64,000 nt of DNA, from assembly GCA_022824585.1 (NCBI GenBank), contig JAJDZN010000255.1, forward strand, positions 35,166-99,165. The letters are read 5' to 3'. A program made the translations under genes and the position numbers. Source of the DNA: Bryobacterales bacterium (GTDB lineage Bacteria > Acidobacteriota > Terriglobia > Bryobacterales > UBA6623). Within the stretch, counting starts at the first letter, position 1. Every line of letters starts with the position of its first letter. This document shows positions 45,948 to 54,347 of this stretch, in pieces. The notes beneath the pieces were generated by a model. The model was not told the origin of the DNA, searched no databases, and saw only the letters and a program-made list of their open reading frames with translations.

Positions 45948-46553
45948 TCAGAGCTCGCGCCGGCCTTCGATTGATTCGATCATCGTGGCCTCGTCGATGA
46001 ATTCCAGCTCGGTGCCGATCGGAATCCCCAAGCCGATGCGGCTGACCTTGACATCGAGCGGCTTGAGCAGCCGGCTCAAGTAAGCCGAGGTAGCCTGGCC
46101 CTCGGTGGTCGGACTAGTCGCCAAGATGATTTCGCGGATCGGGTTGTCCCGCATCCGCTCGATAAGGTTCTTGATCTTGAGATCCTCCGGACCCACGCTG
46201 CGCAACGGCGAGAGCGCGCCGTGCAGGATGTGGTACACGCCGGTGTAGGCCCGCGTCCGCTCGAGCACCATGATGTTGTTGGGCTGCTCGAGGACGCACA
46301 CTAACCCGTGATCGCGGTTCGGATCGCTACAGATCGGGCACAGCGCCCCCTCGGCGATGTTGTTACAGCGCTCGCACAGCCGCACGCGCTCGCGCATCGC
46401 CAAGATCGCGTGAGCTAGTTCCTCGGCCTTGGGGCGCTCGATTCCCAGCAGGTGAAAGGCGAGCCGTTGCGCCGACTTCGCGCCCACGCCCGGCAGGCGC
46501 TTCAACTCGTCTACCAGACGGGCCATCGGTGCAGCCAAGTCGCCAGCGGCCAT
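45948..46553 (-). CDS. recR: Recombination mediator protein RecR
   Basis: 201 aa. Order as in the family: N-terminal helix-hairpin-helix (LKRLPGVGAKSAQRLAFHLL), C4 zinc finger (CERCNNIAEGALCPIC), and a Toprim domain (VCVLEQPNNIMVLERT, YHILHGALSPL). With RecO it loads RecA onto SSB-coated single strands in gap repair. The ATG at 46553 with GAGG upstream is preferred; a TTG two codons earlier is possible. It is the last gene of the dnaX-ybaB-recR operon, with about 30 bases from ybaB. Confidence 0.96.
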   Translation of the reverse strand: MAAGDLAAPMARLVDELKRLPGVGAKSAQRLAFHLLGIERPKAEELAHAILAMRERVRLCERCNNIAEGALCPICSDPNRDHGLVCVLEQPNNIMVLERTRAYTGVYHILHGALSPLRSVGPEDLKIKNLIERMRDNPIREIILATSPTTEGQATSAYLSRLLKPLDVKVSRIGLGIPIGTELEFIDEATMIESIEGRREL

Positions 46554-46584
46554 GACCAATCCTCGATCAGCGCAGCGGGGAAGC

Positions 46585-46908
46585 CTAGCCCCCCAGCCCA
46601 GGCGGCATCAGCCCGCCGGCGAACATGCCGCCCATCAGGCCGCTGACCCGTTGCTGCGCTTCGTCTTCGGCTCGCCGCACAGCTTCATTGAAGGCCCCTT
46701 GGACCATGTCCTGCAGCATCTCGATGTCCTCGACAGCTTCCGGGTCAATCTTGATGCTGGTCACGTTCTTGTGACCGTCCATGCTGACGGTCACCATCCC
46801 GCCGCCCGTCGAAGCCTCGACGCGGATTGCGTCGACCTCCTGCTTGAGGCGATCTTGCATCTGCTTGGCCTGCTCAAACATTTGCTTGGCGTTGGGTGGC
46901 ATCTTCAT
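46585..46908 (-). CDS. ybaB: Nucleoid-associated protein YbaB/EbfC
   Basis: 107 aa. The pattern MPPNAKQMFEQAKQMQDRL, GGGMVTVSMDGHKNVTSIKIDPEA, ending in a flexible Gly/Met-rich tail, is typical for YbaB/EbfC, a small homodimer that binds DNA and lies between dnaX and recR in many bacteria. Its start overlaps the dnaX stop by four bases, showing translational coupling. Confidence 0.95.
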   Translation of the reverse strand: MKMPPNAKQMFEQAKQMQDRLKQEVDAIRVEASTGGGMVTVSMDGHKNVTSIKIDPEAVEDIEMLQDMVQGAFNEAVRRAEDEAQQRVSGLMGGMFAGGLMPPGLGG

Positions 46909-48560
46909 TGTGTCTTCTCTCTCAAATCCACTACGTTCGTGACGCGGCCGTCGAAACGCTTGGTGAAGGCCTGGACCGCAGGGTCGGACAAGGCGCGCGT
47001 ACTGATGTCGTCGCTCCCAGAACTGGCGGCACCGGAGTTCCGCGAGGAACCGCCCGGGCGCTGCTCAGCTTGACGGTCGGGCTCGGCAGCCACGAGTCTA
47101 ACATCCGGCTTGGCCCCGATCACGGCCGCTATGGCGGCTTCCAAGACCGGCCTCTGCAAGTCAAGAACCGCGAACCAATCCCCGGGAGCCTGGACCGTCA
47201 CGACTCGTTCCTCGCGCTCCACCCGGCAGGCCCGCACTGCATCGACCAGCGACTCGTTCCCGGCGTCTTGCAGCGAGCGCACAAGCTCCCCCAAGAAGCC
47301 CGGCGCTGGCGCGGAGGCCTCGGGGGCAGGGGCCGGCTCGGCGGCGCCAGGTGACGACGCCGCCGTCGGCGAACTCGACGGCACGTCCGCGGGAGGCCTC
47401 GCCTCGGCGTCGACTCGGGGCGGAAGGGGAACGCCCTTCCTGAGCCCGCTTAAGACCTCCTCGATCGCAGCCAGCCGACCAGCATGCACCAGCTTGAGCA
47501 GCCCGACCTCTAGGCGGAAGCGCTGATGCGTGGAACTCTGCAGGTCTTGGTACAAGCTGAGCAGGATCTGCACGTAACGGTTCAGGTCGTCCTGCGAGAA
47601 GGCCTCGATCCAGTCCTTGGCGGCCTCTCGCTCGGCGTGGCCGGCGGACACGAGCCTGGTGTCGTGGCCGGCGACCTTCATCACCATCAGGTTGCGAAAC
47701 TGCCGCGTGAGCTCGCCGCAGAAGTGCTGTGCATTCCGGCCCTGTTGGAACAAGTCGTCGACAACCGCCAGCATGGCCGCCGGATCGCGGTCCCGGATCG
47801 CGCCGAGAATCCGGCCGGTACCCTCGCTGGGTATCACTCCGAGCAGGTCGCGAACACCCTTCGCTTCCAGCTGCTTGCCAAACGCCGCGATCGCCTGGTC
47901 CAACGTCGATAGCGAATCGCGGACGGATCCGTCACCCGCCAGGGCGAGAGCCGTTAGCGCGGCAGCATCGGCGGACACGCCTTCGCTGGCGCAGATCTTG
48001 TCGAGGTGCTGGACAACCTCCTGCTGGTCTACCGCCTGGAACGCGAAGCTCTGGCAGCGCGAGGTGATCGTGGCCGGGATGGCCTGCGGCTCGGTCGTGC
48101 AGAGCACGAATACGGTCCAGCTGGGCGGCTCTTCCAGCGTCTTGAGCAGGGCGTTGAACGCGTCGCTCGTGATCTGGTGCGCCTCGTCGATGATGAACAC
48201 CTTGTAGCGGTCCCGCGCGGGACGAAACTTGACGCTCTCGCGCAATTCGCGGATGCTATCGATCCCGCGGTTCGAGGCGGCGTCGATCTCGACCACGTCC
48301 AGCGACGAGCCGGCGGCGATCTCTTTGCAGACCTGCGAGTCGGGATCGGGCGATGCGCTGGGCCCGTCTTCCCAGTTCAGGGCCATCGCCAGAATGCGGG
48401 CCATGGTGGTCTTGCCAGTCCCGCGAGGGCCGGAAAAGATGTAGGCGTGAGCGATGCGCCCCTGGGCTATGGCGTTCTTGATCGTCAGCTTGACGTGAGC
48501 TTGGCCGACAACCTCCTCGAATCTCTGAGGACGGTACTTGCGCGCAATGACTTGGTACAT
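46905..48560 (-). CDS. dnaX: DNA polymerase III subunit gamma/tau
   Basis: 551 aa, clamp-loader ATPase. Visible: KYRPQRFEEVVGQ, Walker A GPRGTGKTT (44-52), IDAASNRGIDSIRELRE, DEAH in FIIDEAHQITSDAFNALLKTLEEP, and the SRC motif (TSRCQSF). A Pro/Ala-rich linker (about 395-440) leads to a tau-type C-terminus. The zinc finger normally placed after Walker A is degenerate: LNWEDGPSASPDPDSQVCKEI keeps only one (C78) of the four expected Cys (see findings). No programmed frameshift signal was looked for in detail. It is the first coding gene of the dnaX-ybaB-recR operon, 27 bases downstream of the SRP RNA. Confidence 0.95.
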   Translation of the reverse strand: MYQVIARKYRPQRFEEVVGQAHVKLTIKNAIAQGRIAHAYIFSGPRGTGKTTMARILAMALNWEDGPSASPDPDSQVCKEIAAGSSLDVVEIDAASNRGIDSIRELRESVKFRPARDRYKVFIIDEAHQITSDAFNALLKTLEEPPSWTVFVLCTTEPQAIPATITSRCQSFAFQAVDQQEVVQHLDKICASEGVSADAAALTALALAGDGSVRDSLSTLDQAIAAFGKQLEAKGVRDLLGVIPSEGTGRILGAIRDRDPAAMLAVVDDLFQQGRNAQHFCGELTRQFRNLMVMKVAGHDTRLVSAGHAEREAAKDWIEAFSQDDLNRYVQILLSLYQDLQSSTHQRFRLEVGLLKLVHAGRLAAIEEVLSGLRKGVPLPPRVDAEARPPADVPSSSPTAASSPGAAEPAPAPEASAPAPGFLGELVRSLQDAGNESLVDAVRACRVEREERVVTVQAPGDWFAVLDLQRPVLEAAIAAVIGAKPDVRLVAAEPDRQAEQRPGGSSRNSGAASSGSDDISTRALSDPAVQAFTKRFDGRVTNVVDLREKTQ

Positions 48561-48587
48561 CGAGAGGACCCCGAATTGCGCCGAAGA

Positions 48588-48688
48588 TGGACTCCGGAGG
48601 CCCGCGGCACGCGGCAGAGGCCGCTACCGTTGCTTCCTCCCGGACCTGGCGGAGTTCACAGCGTCCCGCTGCACGGATCCGGAGTCCA
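48588..48688 (-). ncRNA. ffs: Signal recognition particle RNA, small bacterial (4.5S) type
   Basis: On the minus strand the core GCCAGGTCCGGGAGGAAGCA (plus-strand 48631-48650) is the conserved Ffh-binding helix 8 with its apical tetraloop. The ends pair perfectly (GGACTCCGGA with TCCGGAGTCC). The predicted hairpin of about 101 nt is the usual size. Its position directly upstream of dnaX is common. With Ffh it targets membrane and secreted proteins cotranslationally. The ends are placed by pairing and are approximate. Confidence 0.9.
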
Positions 48689-48719
48689 CCCTCAGTCTAT
48701 CACCGCCAATCCGGGACAC

Positions 48720-49442
48720 TTAGGCGGGCACTGCGGCAAGCACGGGTTCTGCAACGCGATCCGCGACGATCAAGCCATCCACCAACTGGATTCGGCGGCT
48801 CGCCATCGCGGCGATCTGGTCGTCGTGGGTCACCATCACGAGCGTGGTGCCGGTCTCGCGATTCAGGCGCAAGAGCATCTCCAGCACCAACTCGCTGTTG
48901 CGGCTGTCCAGGTTCCCCGTCGGCTCGTCGGCGAGCACGATCGGCGGATTCGTGACGAAAGCGCGCGCCAAGGCGACGCGCTGCTGCTCGCCGCCGGAGA
49001 GCTGGACCGGATAGTGGTCGCACCTCTCGGCCAAGCCCACCTCGCCGAGCAACTCAATCGCCCTGCGGCGGGACTCCCTGTCGGCGTGACCGGTCAGGTC
49101 GAGCGGCAACATGACGTTTTCTAGTGCCGTCAGGGTCGGCACGAGCTGGTAGGCCTGAAAGACGAAGCCGATCTTGCGTCCGCGCAACAGCGCCATTTGG
49201 TTCTCCGCCAGGCCGGAAAGCGGATCCCCGTTGATGAGAATCTCGCCGGAAGATGGCTTGTCCAGGCCGGCCAGCAATCCCAACAGCGTGCTCTTGCCGC
49301 TGCCAGACGGTCCTTGGATGACCACGAACGTTCCTGCCGGAATCGTGAAATCCAGCCCTCGCAGGATCTCGACCACGCGCGAGCCGCTGGGAATGGACTT
49401 GACGAGCCCGCGGACTTCTAGCACCGGGGCCGGGTTCGACAT
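48720..49442 (-). CDS. ABC transporter ATP-binding protein, YbbA/LolD-like
   Basis: 240 aa from the ATG at 49442 (GGAG about 12 bases upstream; the frame stays open to 49568 without family-like residues). Walker A GPSGSGKST (44-52), Q-loop Q96, signature LSGGEQQR (148-155), Walker B IVLADEPTGNLD with E173, and H-loop THDD. The IGFVFQAYQLVPTLTALENVMLPL text is typical of the MacB/LolD/YbbA group. No permease gene is adjacent; a large FtsX-type permease lies at 59605-62904. The gene is divergent from tesA, as ybbA is in E. coli. Confidence 0.92.
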   Translation of the reverse strand: MSNPAPVLEVRGLVKSIPSGSRVVEILRGLDFTIPAGTFVVIQGPSGSGKSTLLGLLAGLDKPSSGEILINGDPLSGLAENQMALLRGRKIGFVFQAYQLVPTLTALENVMLPLDLTGHADRESRRRAIELLGEVGLAERCDHYPVQLSGGEQQRVALARAFVTNPPIVLADEPTGNLDSRNSELVLEMLLRLNRETGTTLVMVTHDDQIAAMASRRIQLVDGLIVADRVAEPVLAAVPA

Positions 49443-49642
49443 ATCGCGCGCCAGTGCTCCTCTCTCGATTCTATCGGCAGGCTGACCAACCGCCCGCCTT
49501 GGCCGATAGCCCCGCCTCGCCGTGCGCGGGCTCAAGCCGCCAGCTGAGCCGCACGCCCAAGGCCGCACGGGATCCGCGACGGCGCTCGAGCGAACATCCC
49601 GGCCGCTGATTGCACATACTGAGGTTAGCAGGCCCTGACAAT

Positions 49643-50356
49643 ATGTCGAGGTTGTTCCCGCACTACCGTTTCCCAGGCCTATCCATGAGCGTGGCGATTG
49701 TCGTGCTGGCCGCCTGCGGCACCACCGAGACGAACGCCCCAGCCCCGCCGGGCGCCGAGCCGGCGAGGGGCAGCCGACCAGCAGTCGCGCCCGACGTGCC
49801 GGACACGCGGCCCGTCGTGGTCGCTTTCGGGGACAGCCTTACGGCCGGCCAGCGGGTCGGTCGATCCGAAACCTACCCGGCCTTCCTCCAGCGCGAGTTC
49901 GACGAGCGCGGCATGAGCTTCCGCGTCGTCAACGAGGGGATCAGCGGGGACACCACGGCGGTGGCTCTCAGCCGAATCGACGTAGCCATCGCGCACCAGC
50001 CCAAATGGGTGATCTTGGCGCTGGGAGCCAACGACGGCCTTCGCGGCCTCCCGCTCGATGCCATGGAGCGCAACCTGCGAGAGATCATCGGCCTGTTCGG
50101 GCAGGCTGGGGCGAGAGTCGTCCTGGCGGGCATGAAGCTGCCTCGAAACTACGGCCCGGAGTACGTGCGAGACTTCGACGGGGTCTATCCGCGTCTGGCA
50201 GAAGAGCTGGATCTGCCCCTGATCCCCTTCCTGCTGGAGAACGTGGCGATGGTCCCCGAGCTCAACAACGCCGATGGAATCCACCCGAACGCGAAGGGTA
50301 ACGAGATCATCGCTCGCCAAGTAGCCACCGCCTTTGAGGATTTCTTGGCGGATTAG
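49643..50356 (+). CDS. tesA: Arylesterase/lysophospholipase TesA-like SGNH hydrolase, lipoprotein
   Basis: 237 aa. ATG at 49643 starts a lipoprotein signal (MSVAIVVLAACG, lipobox Cys 25). The SGNH catalytic blocks are complete: GDSLTAG (Ser65), NEGISGDTT, ALGANDG (Asn130) and DGIHPN (Asp211, His214). The TesA group hydrolyses acyl thioesters, esters and lysophospholipids in the periplasm; here it would be lipid-anchored. It lies back to back with a YbbA-like ATPase. The stop is 3 bases from the convergent globin gene. A TTG 11 codons earlier is a less likely start. Confidence 0.9.
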   Translation: MSRLFPHYRFPGLSMSVAIVVLAACGTTETNAPAPPGAEPARGSRPAVAPDVPDTRPVVVAFGDSLTAGQRVGRSETYPAFLQREFDERGMSFRVVNEGISGDTTAVALSRIDVAIAHQPKWVILALGANDGLRGLPLDAMERNLREIIGLFGQAGARVVLAGMKLPRNYGPEYVRDFDGVYPRLAEELDLPLIPFLLENVAMVPELNNADGIHPNAKGNEIIARQVATAFEDFLAD

Positions 50357-50359
50357 CCA

Positions 50360-50737
50360 CTATGGTCGACCGCGGTTGATCATGAACGTGGCGGAATCCG
50401 CGAAGTAGCGCAGCATCTCGTCGACCACCGCTGGTGGAAACTCAGCCTCGCGAATAGCCTGCGTCATCAGTTCCATCCAGCGATTGCGGGCGCGCTCGTC
50501 AATCGCAAACGGCATGTGTCGCATGCGCAAGCGCGGATGTCCGCGCTGCTCAACATAGCGCTGGGGTCCTCCGAAACGGCCGACCAGGAAGTCCCGCAGG
50601 CGCACGCGCGCCTGCTCGTATCGCCCTTCCGGGTACATCGGGCCCAGGATCTCGTCCGCCGGCACGCGGTCGTAGAAGGCCTTAGTGAGCCGGTCAAAGC
50701 CAGCCTCCCCAACGATTTCGAAAACGCTGCGGCCCAC
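50360..50737 (-). CDS. Truncated hemoglobin, group II
   Basis: 125 aa if the GTG at 50737 is the start; the frame is open to an ATG at 50803, leaving only 30 bases to the divergent gene. AGGAGGT lies immediately before this GTG, too near for a normal Shine-Dalgarno, so the true start is unsettled. Group II marks: AFYDRV (B10 Tyr), FGGPQRYVEQRGHPRLRMRHMPFAI (proximal F8 His in RHMPF) and RNRWMELM (G8 Trp). Such globins bind O2 or NO and support oxygen use or nitrosative stress defence. Cytosolic. Confidence 0.88.
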   Translation of the reverse strand: MGRSVFEIVGEAGFDRLTKAFYDRVPADEILGPMYPEGRYEQARVRLRDFLVGRFGGPQRYVEQRGHPRLRMRHMPFAIDERARNRWMELMTQAIREAEFPPAVVDEMLRYFADSATFMINRGRP

Positions 50738-50819
50738 ACCTCCTATTCTTAGCGCATCGCAGGGCCGCCCGTTTCCCGCATGTACGGCCGATTTGCAAGC
50801 CATTCCGCCAATCGAGTGC

Positions 50820-50825
50820 TATGAT
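50820..50825 (+). promoter_or_regulatory. -10-like hexamer (TATGAT) of a possible leaderless promoter
   Basis: TATGAT lies 8 bases before the GTG at 50834 and 11 before the ATG at 50837 of the DUF1080 gene. No ribosome binding site is present between. Confidence 0.35.
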
Positions 50826-50833
50826 TCCTGCCA

Positions 50834-51478
50834 GTGATGCGACGGACCCACCTGCTAATTGCCCTCATGCTGTGCTTTGCCGGGGCAGCTGTTTCAGAAG
50901 ACGGCTTCGTTGAGCTGTTCGATGGCAAGTCGCTTGATGGCTGGGTCCTGCTCGGCCAACGCGGCGACGGCTACACGGTCAAGGACGGGAGCATTGCTTG
51001 CGCCAAGGGCAGTGGCGGAAACCTGCTCTCGGCTTCCGAGTACGCCGACTTCGTGCTGCGTTTCGAGTTCAAGCTCGAGTCCGGCTCGAACAACGGCTTG
51101 TGCGTGCGTTGCCCGCTCGGATGGAGCGACATGGCCTATGCTGGCAACGAACTTCAGATCATCGACAACTCAGCCGAGCGGTACGCGAACATCAAGCCTT
51201 GGCAGAAGCACGGGTCCCTGTACCACGTTGCCCCGGCCAAGACCGGTGCCCTCAAGCCGGTTGGCGCATGGAACAGCCAGGAGGTGAGGGCGGAGGGGTC
51301 GAGGATCACAGTCACCCTCAACGGGACGAAGATCCTCGATGTCGACACCGCCGATGTGAAGGATCGGGCGCTGCTGGCCAAGCATCCAGGCCTGAAGCGG
51401 AGGAGCGGCCATATCGGCTTTCTGGGTCACAACGAACCCGTACAGTTCAGGAATATCCGCATCAAGCGCCTGCCCTGA
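50834..51478 (+). CDS. DUF1080 (3-keto-disaccharide hydrolase) domain protein
   Basis: 214 aa, start GTG at 50834 or ATG at 50837. A signal peptide (LLIALMLCFAGAAVS) is followed by one concanavalin-like beta-jelly-roll domain: FVELFDGKSLDGWVLLG, the family's usual opening, then LRFEFKLESGSNNGLCVRCP and GHIGFLGHNEPVQFRNIRIK at the end. DUF1080 proteins are linked to the breakdown of 3-keto-glycosides, often with Gfo/Idh/MocA oxidoreductases; one of these lies at 20422-21591. Secreted. Catalytic residues in the family are not firmly established. Confidence 0.9.
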   Translation: MMRRTHLLIALMLCFAGAAVSEDGFVELFDGKSLDGWVLLGQRGDGYTVKDGSIACAKGSGGNLLSASEYADFVLRFEFKLESGSNNGLCVRCPLGWSDMAYAGNELQIIDNSAERYANIKPWQKHGSLYHVAPAKTGALKPVGAWNSQEVRAEGSRITVTLNGTKILDVDTADVKDRALLAKHPGLKRRSGHIGFLGHNEPVQFRNIRIKRLP

Positions 51479-51539
51479 ACGGCGCTGGATGAACGTGGCC
51501 GGAACCTAGCCGCGGATCGCTTCACCAAGGGAGGATTCA

Positions 51540-52769
51540 ATGTTGCGCGGGCTCTTTAGCGATCGTCGCGGCTTCATGCGATCCGCACTGGCCGTGCCCG
51601 GCATCGGCCTAGGCGCGCAAACCGCCGCTGCCCAGAGGAGGCGTCTCGCTGCTGGCCGCGACGTGCTGGCCGAACTCGGGGTCCGGCCGTTTCTCAACGC
51701 AGCCGGGACCTACACCAGGCTGACCGCGTCCCAAATGTCGCGATCGGTGTTGGACGCAATGCAGGTGGCAGCAACTCAGTACGTGGACCTGAACGAATTG
51801 CACGAGAATGCAGGCGACCGGATTGCTGAGCTGCTGGATTGCGAAGCGGCGCTCGTAACCGCCGGGTGCGCTTCGGCCCTGACTCTCGGAACTGCCGCTT
51901 GCGTGGCTGGGAGTTCCACAGACCGGATCCGACGCCTCCCAGACACGGCCGGCATGAAAAACGAGGTCGTGCTTCAGAAGTCGCACCGCAATGGCTACGA
52001 CCACGCGATCCGCAATTGCGGCGTTCGACTCGTCGAAGTGGATTCGGCGCGGGACCTGGAAGCGGCGATTAACGAGCGCACCGCGATGCTGTTCTTTCTC
52101 AACCATGCCGAACGCGACGGCGCTATCGGTCACGAAGAATTCGTCCGCGTCGGCAAGCAGCACGGCGTGCCGACCCTAAGCGACGTCGCAGCCGACATCC
52201 CTCCGGCGGACAATCTGTTCCGCTTCACCAAGATGGGCTACGACTTGGTCGCATTCTCCGGAGGCAAGGGCCTGCGCGGGCCTCAATCGGCGGGGCTCCT
52301 GATCGGACGCCGCGACTTGATCGAAGCTGCGCGCTTGAACAACAGCCCGCACTCGGACTCCGTCGGGCGCACCAACAAGGTCAACAAGGAAGAGGTCGTT
52401 GGCATGCTGGTCGCTCTGGAAGAGTTCTTGGAGCGCGACCACGACGCAGTCTGGAAGAATTGGGAGCAAAGCTGCGCGCGCATCGCGCGCAACGTCGCGA
52501 ACCTGCCCGGCGTGTCAACCGAGATGTTCACGCCAGAGATCGCCAACGCTGTCCCGCACTTGCGTATCCGCTGGGACTACAGCGCCGCTCAGCTAACACC
52601 AGAGCAGGCGGCCGAGGAACTGCGCCAGGGAGAGCCGGCCATCGAGGTACGGCCGCGCTCCTCGGAAGGGCTCGAGATCGCTGTGTGGATGCTAGGAGCC
52701 GGCGAAGACCGTGTCGTTGGGCGACGAGTTCGAAGCGTCCTAGCCGCAGCACTGCGCCGGGCAGCCTGA
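51540..52769 (+). CDS. SelA-like PLP-dependent protein with Tat signal
   Basis: 409 aa. The N-terminus has a twin-arginine signal (RR at 9-10: RRGFMRSALAVPG, then AQTAAAQ). The fold is that of SelA / DgaE-type PLP enzymes: VRPFLNAAGTYTRLT, DLNELHENAGDRIAELL, ALVTAGCASALTLGTAA, D215 and the PLP Lys in FSGGKGLRGPQSAG (K243). Exported relatives are abundant in Solibacter-like bacteria; their reaction is not known. No SelB, SelD or Sec tRNA is in the window, so a selenocysteine role is unlikely. A lyase or ammonia-lyase reaction on an amino-sugar acid is possible. Follows the DUF1080 gene by 61 bases on the same strand. Confidence 0.88.
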   Translation: MLRGLFSDRRGFMRSALAVPGIGLGAQTAAAQRRRLAAGRDVLAELGVRPFLNAAGTYTRLTASQMSRSVLDAMQVAATQYVDLNELHENAGDRIAELLDCEAALVTAGCASALTLGTAACVAGSSTDRIRRLPDTAGMKNEVVLQKSHRNGYDHAIRNCGVRLVEVDSARDLEAAINERTAMLFFLNHAERDGAIGHEEFVRVGKQHGVPTLSDVAADIPPADNLFRFTKMGYDLVAFSGGKGLRGPQSAGLLIGRRDLIEAARLNNSPHSDSVGRTNKVNKEEVVGMLVALEEFLERDHDAVWKNWEQSCARIARNVANLPGVSTEMFTPEIANAVPHLRIRWDYSAAQLTPEQAAEELRQGEPAIEVRPRSSEGLEIAVWMLGAGEDRVVGRRVRSVLAAALRRAA

Positions 52770-52800
52770 CGCTCGGCCGTCGCGCTGTGCTCGGCCAGCG

Positions 52801-54096
52801 CTAGCCGAGCAAGACGTATCGCGCCACGAACAAAGCTGCAAGCGCATGGACCAGCCAGGATACCTGTCCCGCGCGGCCGCGCAGAATCTTCAGGGCCGAG
52901 TAAGAGACGACGCCCATTGCGAGCCCATCCGCGATGCTGAACATCAAGGGCATCCCGGCCATCACGAGCAGGGCCGGCACGGCGGTGTCCATGTCATCCC
53001 ACTCAATCTCCCGCGCTAAGCCGACCGTCGCCGCACCGACGATGATCAGGGGCGCGGCCGCGGCAAATGGGGGAATCAATCCTACGAACGGCACAACCGG
53101 CACAGCGAGCAGAAACAACCCGCCAGTGACCACTGAGGCGAGCCCTGTCCTGCCCCCGGCCTGGATGCCCGCCGCGCTCTCGACGTAGGTGGTCATAGTC
53201 GATGTCCCGGCCAGGGCGCCGAGGATGGTGGCCCCGGCATCCACCCCCATGACACGGCCAAGCCCCGCGAACTGATCACCGGAGTCTCCCAAGCGCGCTT
53301 TCTTCACCAGACCAATCACGGTTCCGAGCGAATCGAACATATCGACAAAGAGCATCGCGAAGACGATGTCGAGGACTCCTATGGACAGGGCGGCATCGAT
53401 CTCCAAGGCGAAAAGGGCATCGAATGCACCGCCGCCGGGATGGGACGCAGCACCGGTCAGGCCGAGGGGGATGCCGACAAGAGCGGCTCCGAGTATGCCG
53501 ATCGCGATTCCGGCCCGCACGCCGCGCGCTAGGAGCGTTGTGGTGAACAACAGCGTGGCGATTGCCAGCAGCGCCGACGGGGCGGTCAGGTCGCCTCGGG
53601 TCACCAGCGTCGCGTCGTGAGCGCGGATCAAACCGGCGTTCCTCAGCCCGACCATGACCAAGAACATGCCGATACCCGACGCGATCGCCGGCAATAGTTG
53701 CGGGGGCATCGTGCGCAGAATCGCGTTCCGAACGCCCAACAAAGTCAGCACCAAGAACGCGAGGCCCGAAACAAAGACGATGCCGAGGCCTTCCTGCCAG
53801 GCCAACCCGTGGCCCTGTACGACGGCGTACGCGAAGAACGCGTTCAAGCCCATGCCCGGTGCCACGGCAAGCGGCAGCCGGGCAATGAATCCCATGGCGA
53901 TGGTGGCCACGCCACTGACCAAGCAAGTCGCGAACGCGGCTGCGGCGGGAGGGATCCCGGCGTCGGCCAGAATCGCCGGATTGACCGCGATGATGTAGCT
54001 CATCGCAAGGAAGGTGGTCGCTCCCGCGACGACCTCTGTCCGGACACTGGATCCAAGCTGTCGAACTTCGAAGTAGCGATCCAGAAGATCCAACAC
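52801..54096 (-). CDS. NCS2 purine permease, AzgA/GhxP-like
   Basis: 431 aa, about 12-14 membrane segments. The N-terminus (RTEVVAGATTFLAMSYIIAVNPAILADAGIP) and the text GMGLNAFFAYAVVQGHGLAWQEGLGIVFVSG are those of AzgA-type guanine/hypoxanthine:H+ symporters. Later motifs include FVDMFDSLGTVIGLVKKA and TSTMTTYVESAAGIQAGGRTGLASVVTGGLF. It imports purine bases for salvage or as nitrogen source. It is monocistronic and convergent to the SelA-like gene. Confidence 0.92.
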   Translation of the reverse strand: MLDLLDRYFEVRQLGSSVRTEVVAGATTFLAMSYIIAVNPAILADAGIPPAAAAFATCLVSGVATIAMGFIARLPLAVAPGMGLNAFFAYAVVQGHGLAWQEGLGIVFVSGLAFLVLTLLGVRNAILRTMPPQLLPAIASGIGMFLVMVGLRNAGLIRAHDATLVTRGDLTAPSALLAIATLLFTTTLLARGVRAGIAIGILGAALVGIPLGLTGAASHPGGGAFDALFALEIDAALSIGVLDIVFAMLFVDMFDSLGTVIGLVKKARLGDSGDQFAGLGRVMGVDAGATILGALAGTSTMTTYVESAAGIQAGGRTGLASVVTGGLFLLAVPVVPFVGLIPPFAAAAPLIIVGAATVGLAREIEWDDMDTAVPALLVMAGMPLMFSIADGLAMGVVSYSALKILRGRAGQVSWLVHALAALFVARYVLLG

Positions 54097-54347
54097 GGTG
54101 ATTTTCGCCGCTAGGCCGAGTGCGGCAATCGACTCCGCCCGCCTGGCAGTCGCACGCGCCAGGAAGAGGCGCGGCCAAGCCAGTATATCGAGTGCGGGTG
54201 TCCGCTGCGCTCAAGTCTTCGCCCCGGCATGGGACTCTTGGCGCTCATAGCTTCGAATCCACGCGGCGATCCCGCCCGCAGCGAGGCTCCCCTTCTTTCG
54301 CCGCAGCACCGGCCGGCCGCCGTGGCCGAGCAGGGCCGATTCTCAGA

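Noticed and set aside
51540..52769. True selenocysteine synthase (SelA)
   Set aside because: The protein has an export signal, and no selenoprotein or selenocysteine system genes are in the window; it fits the SelA-like DgaE group better.
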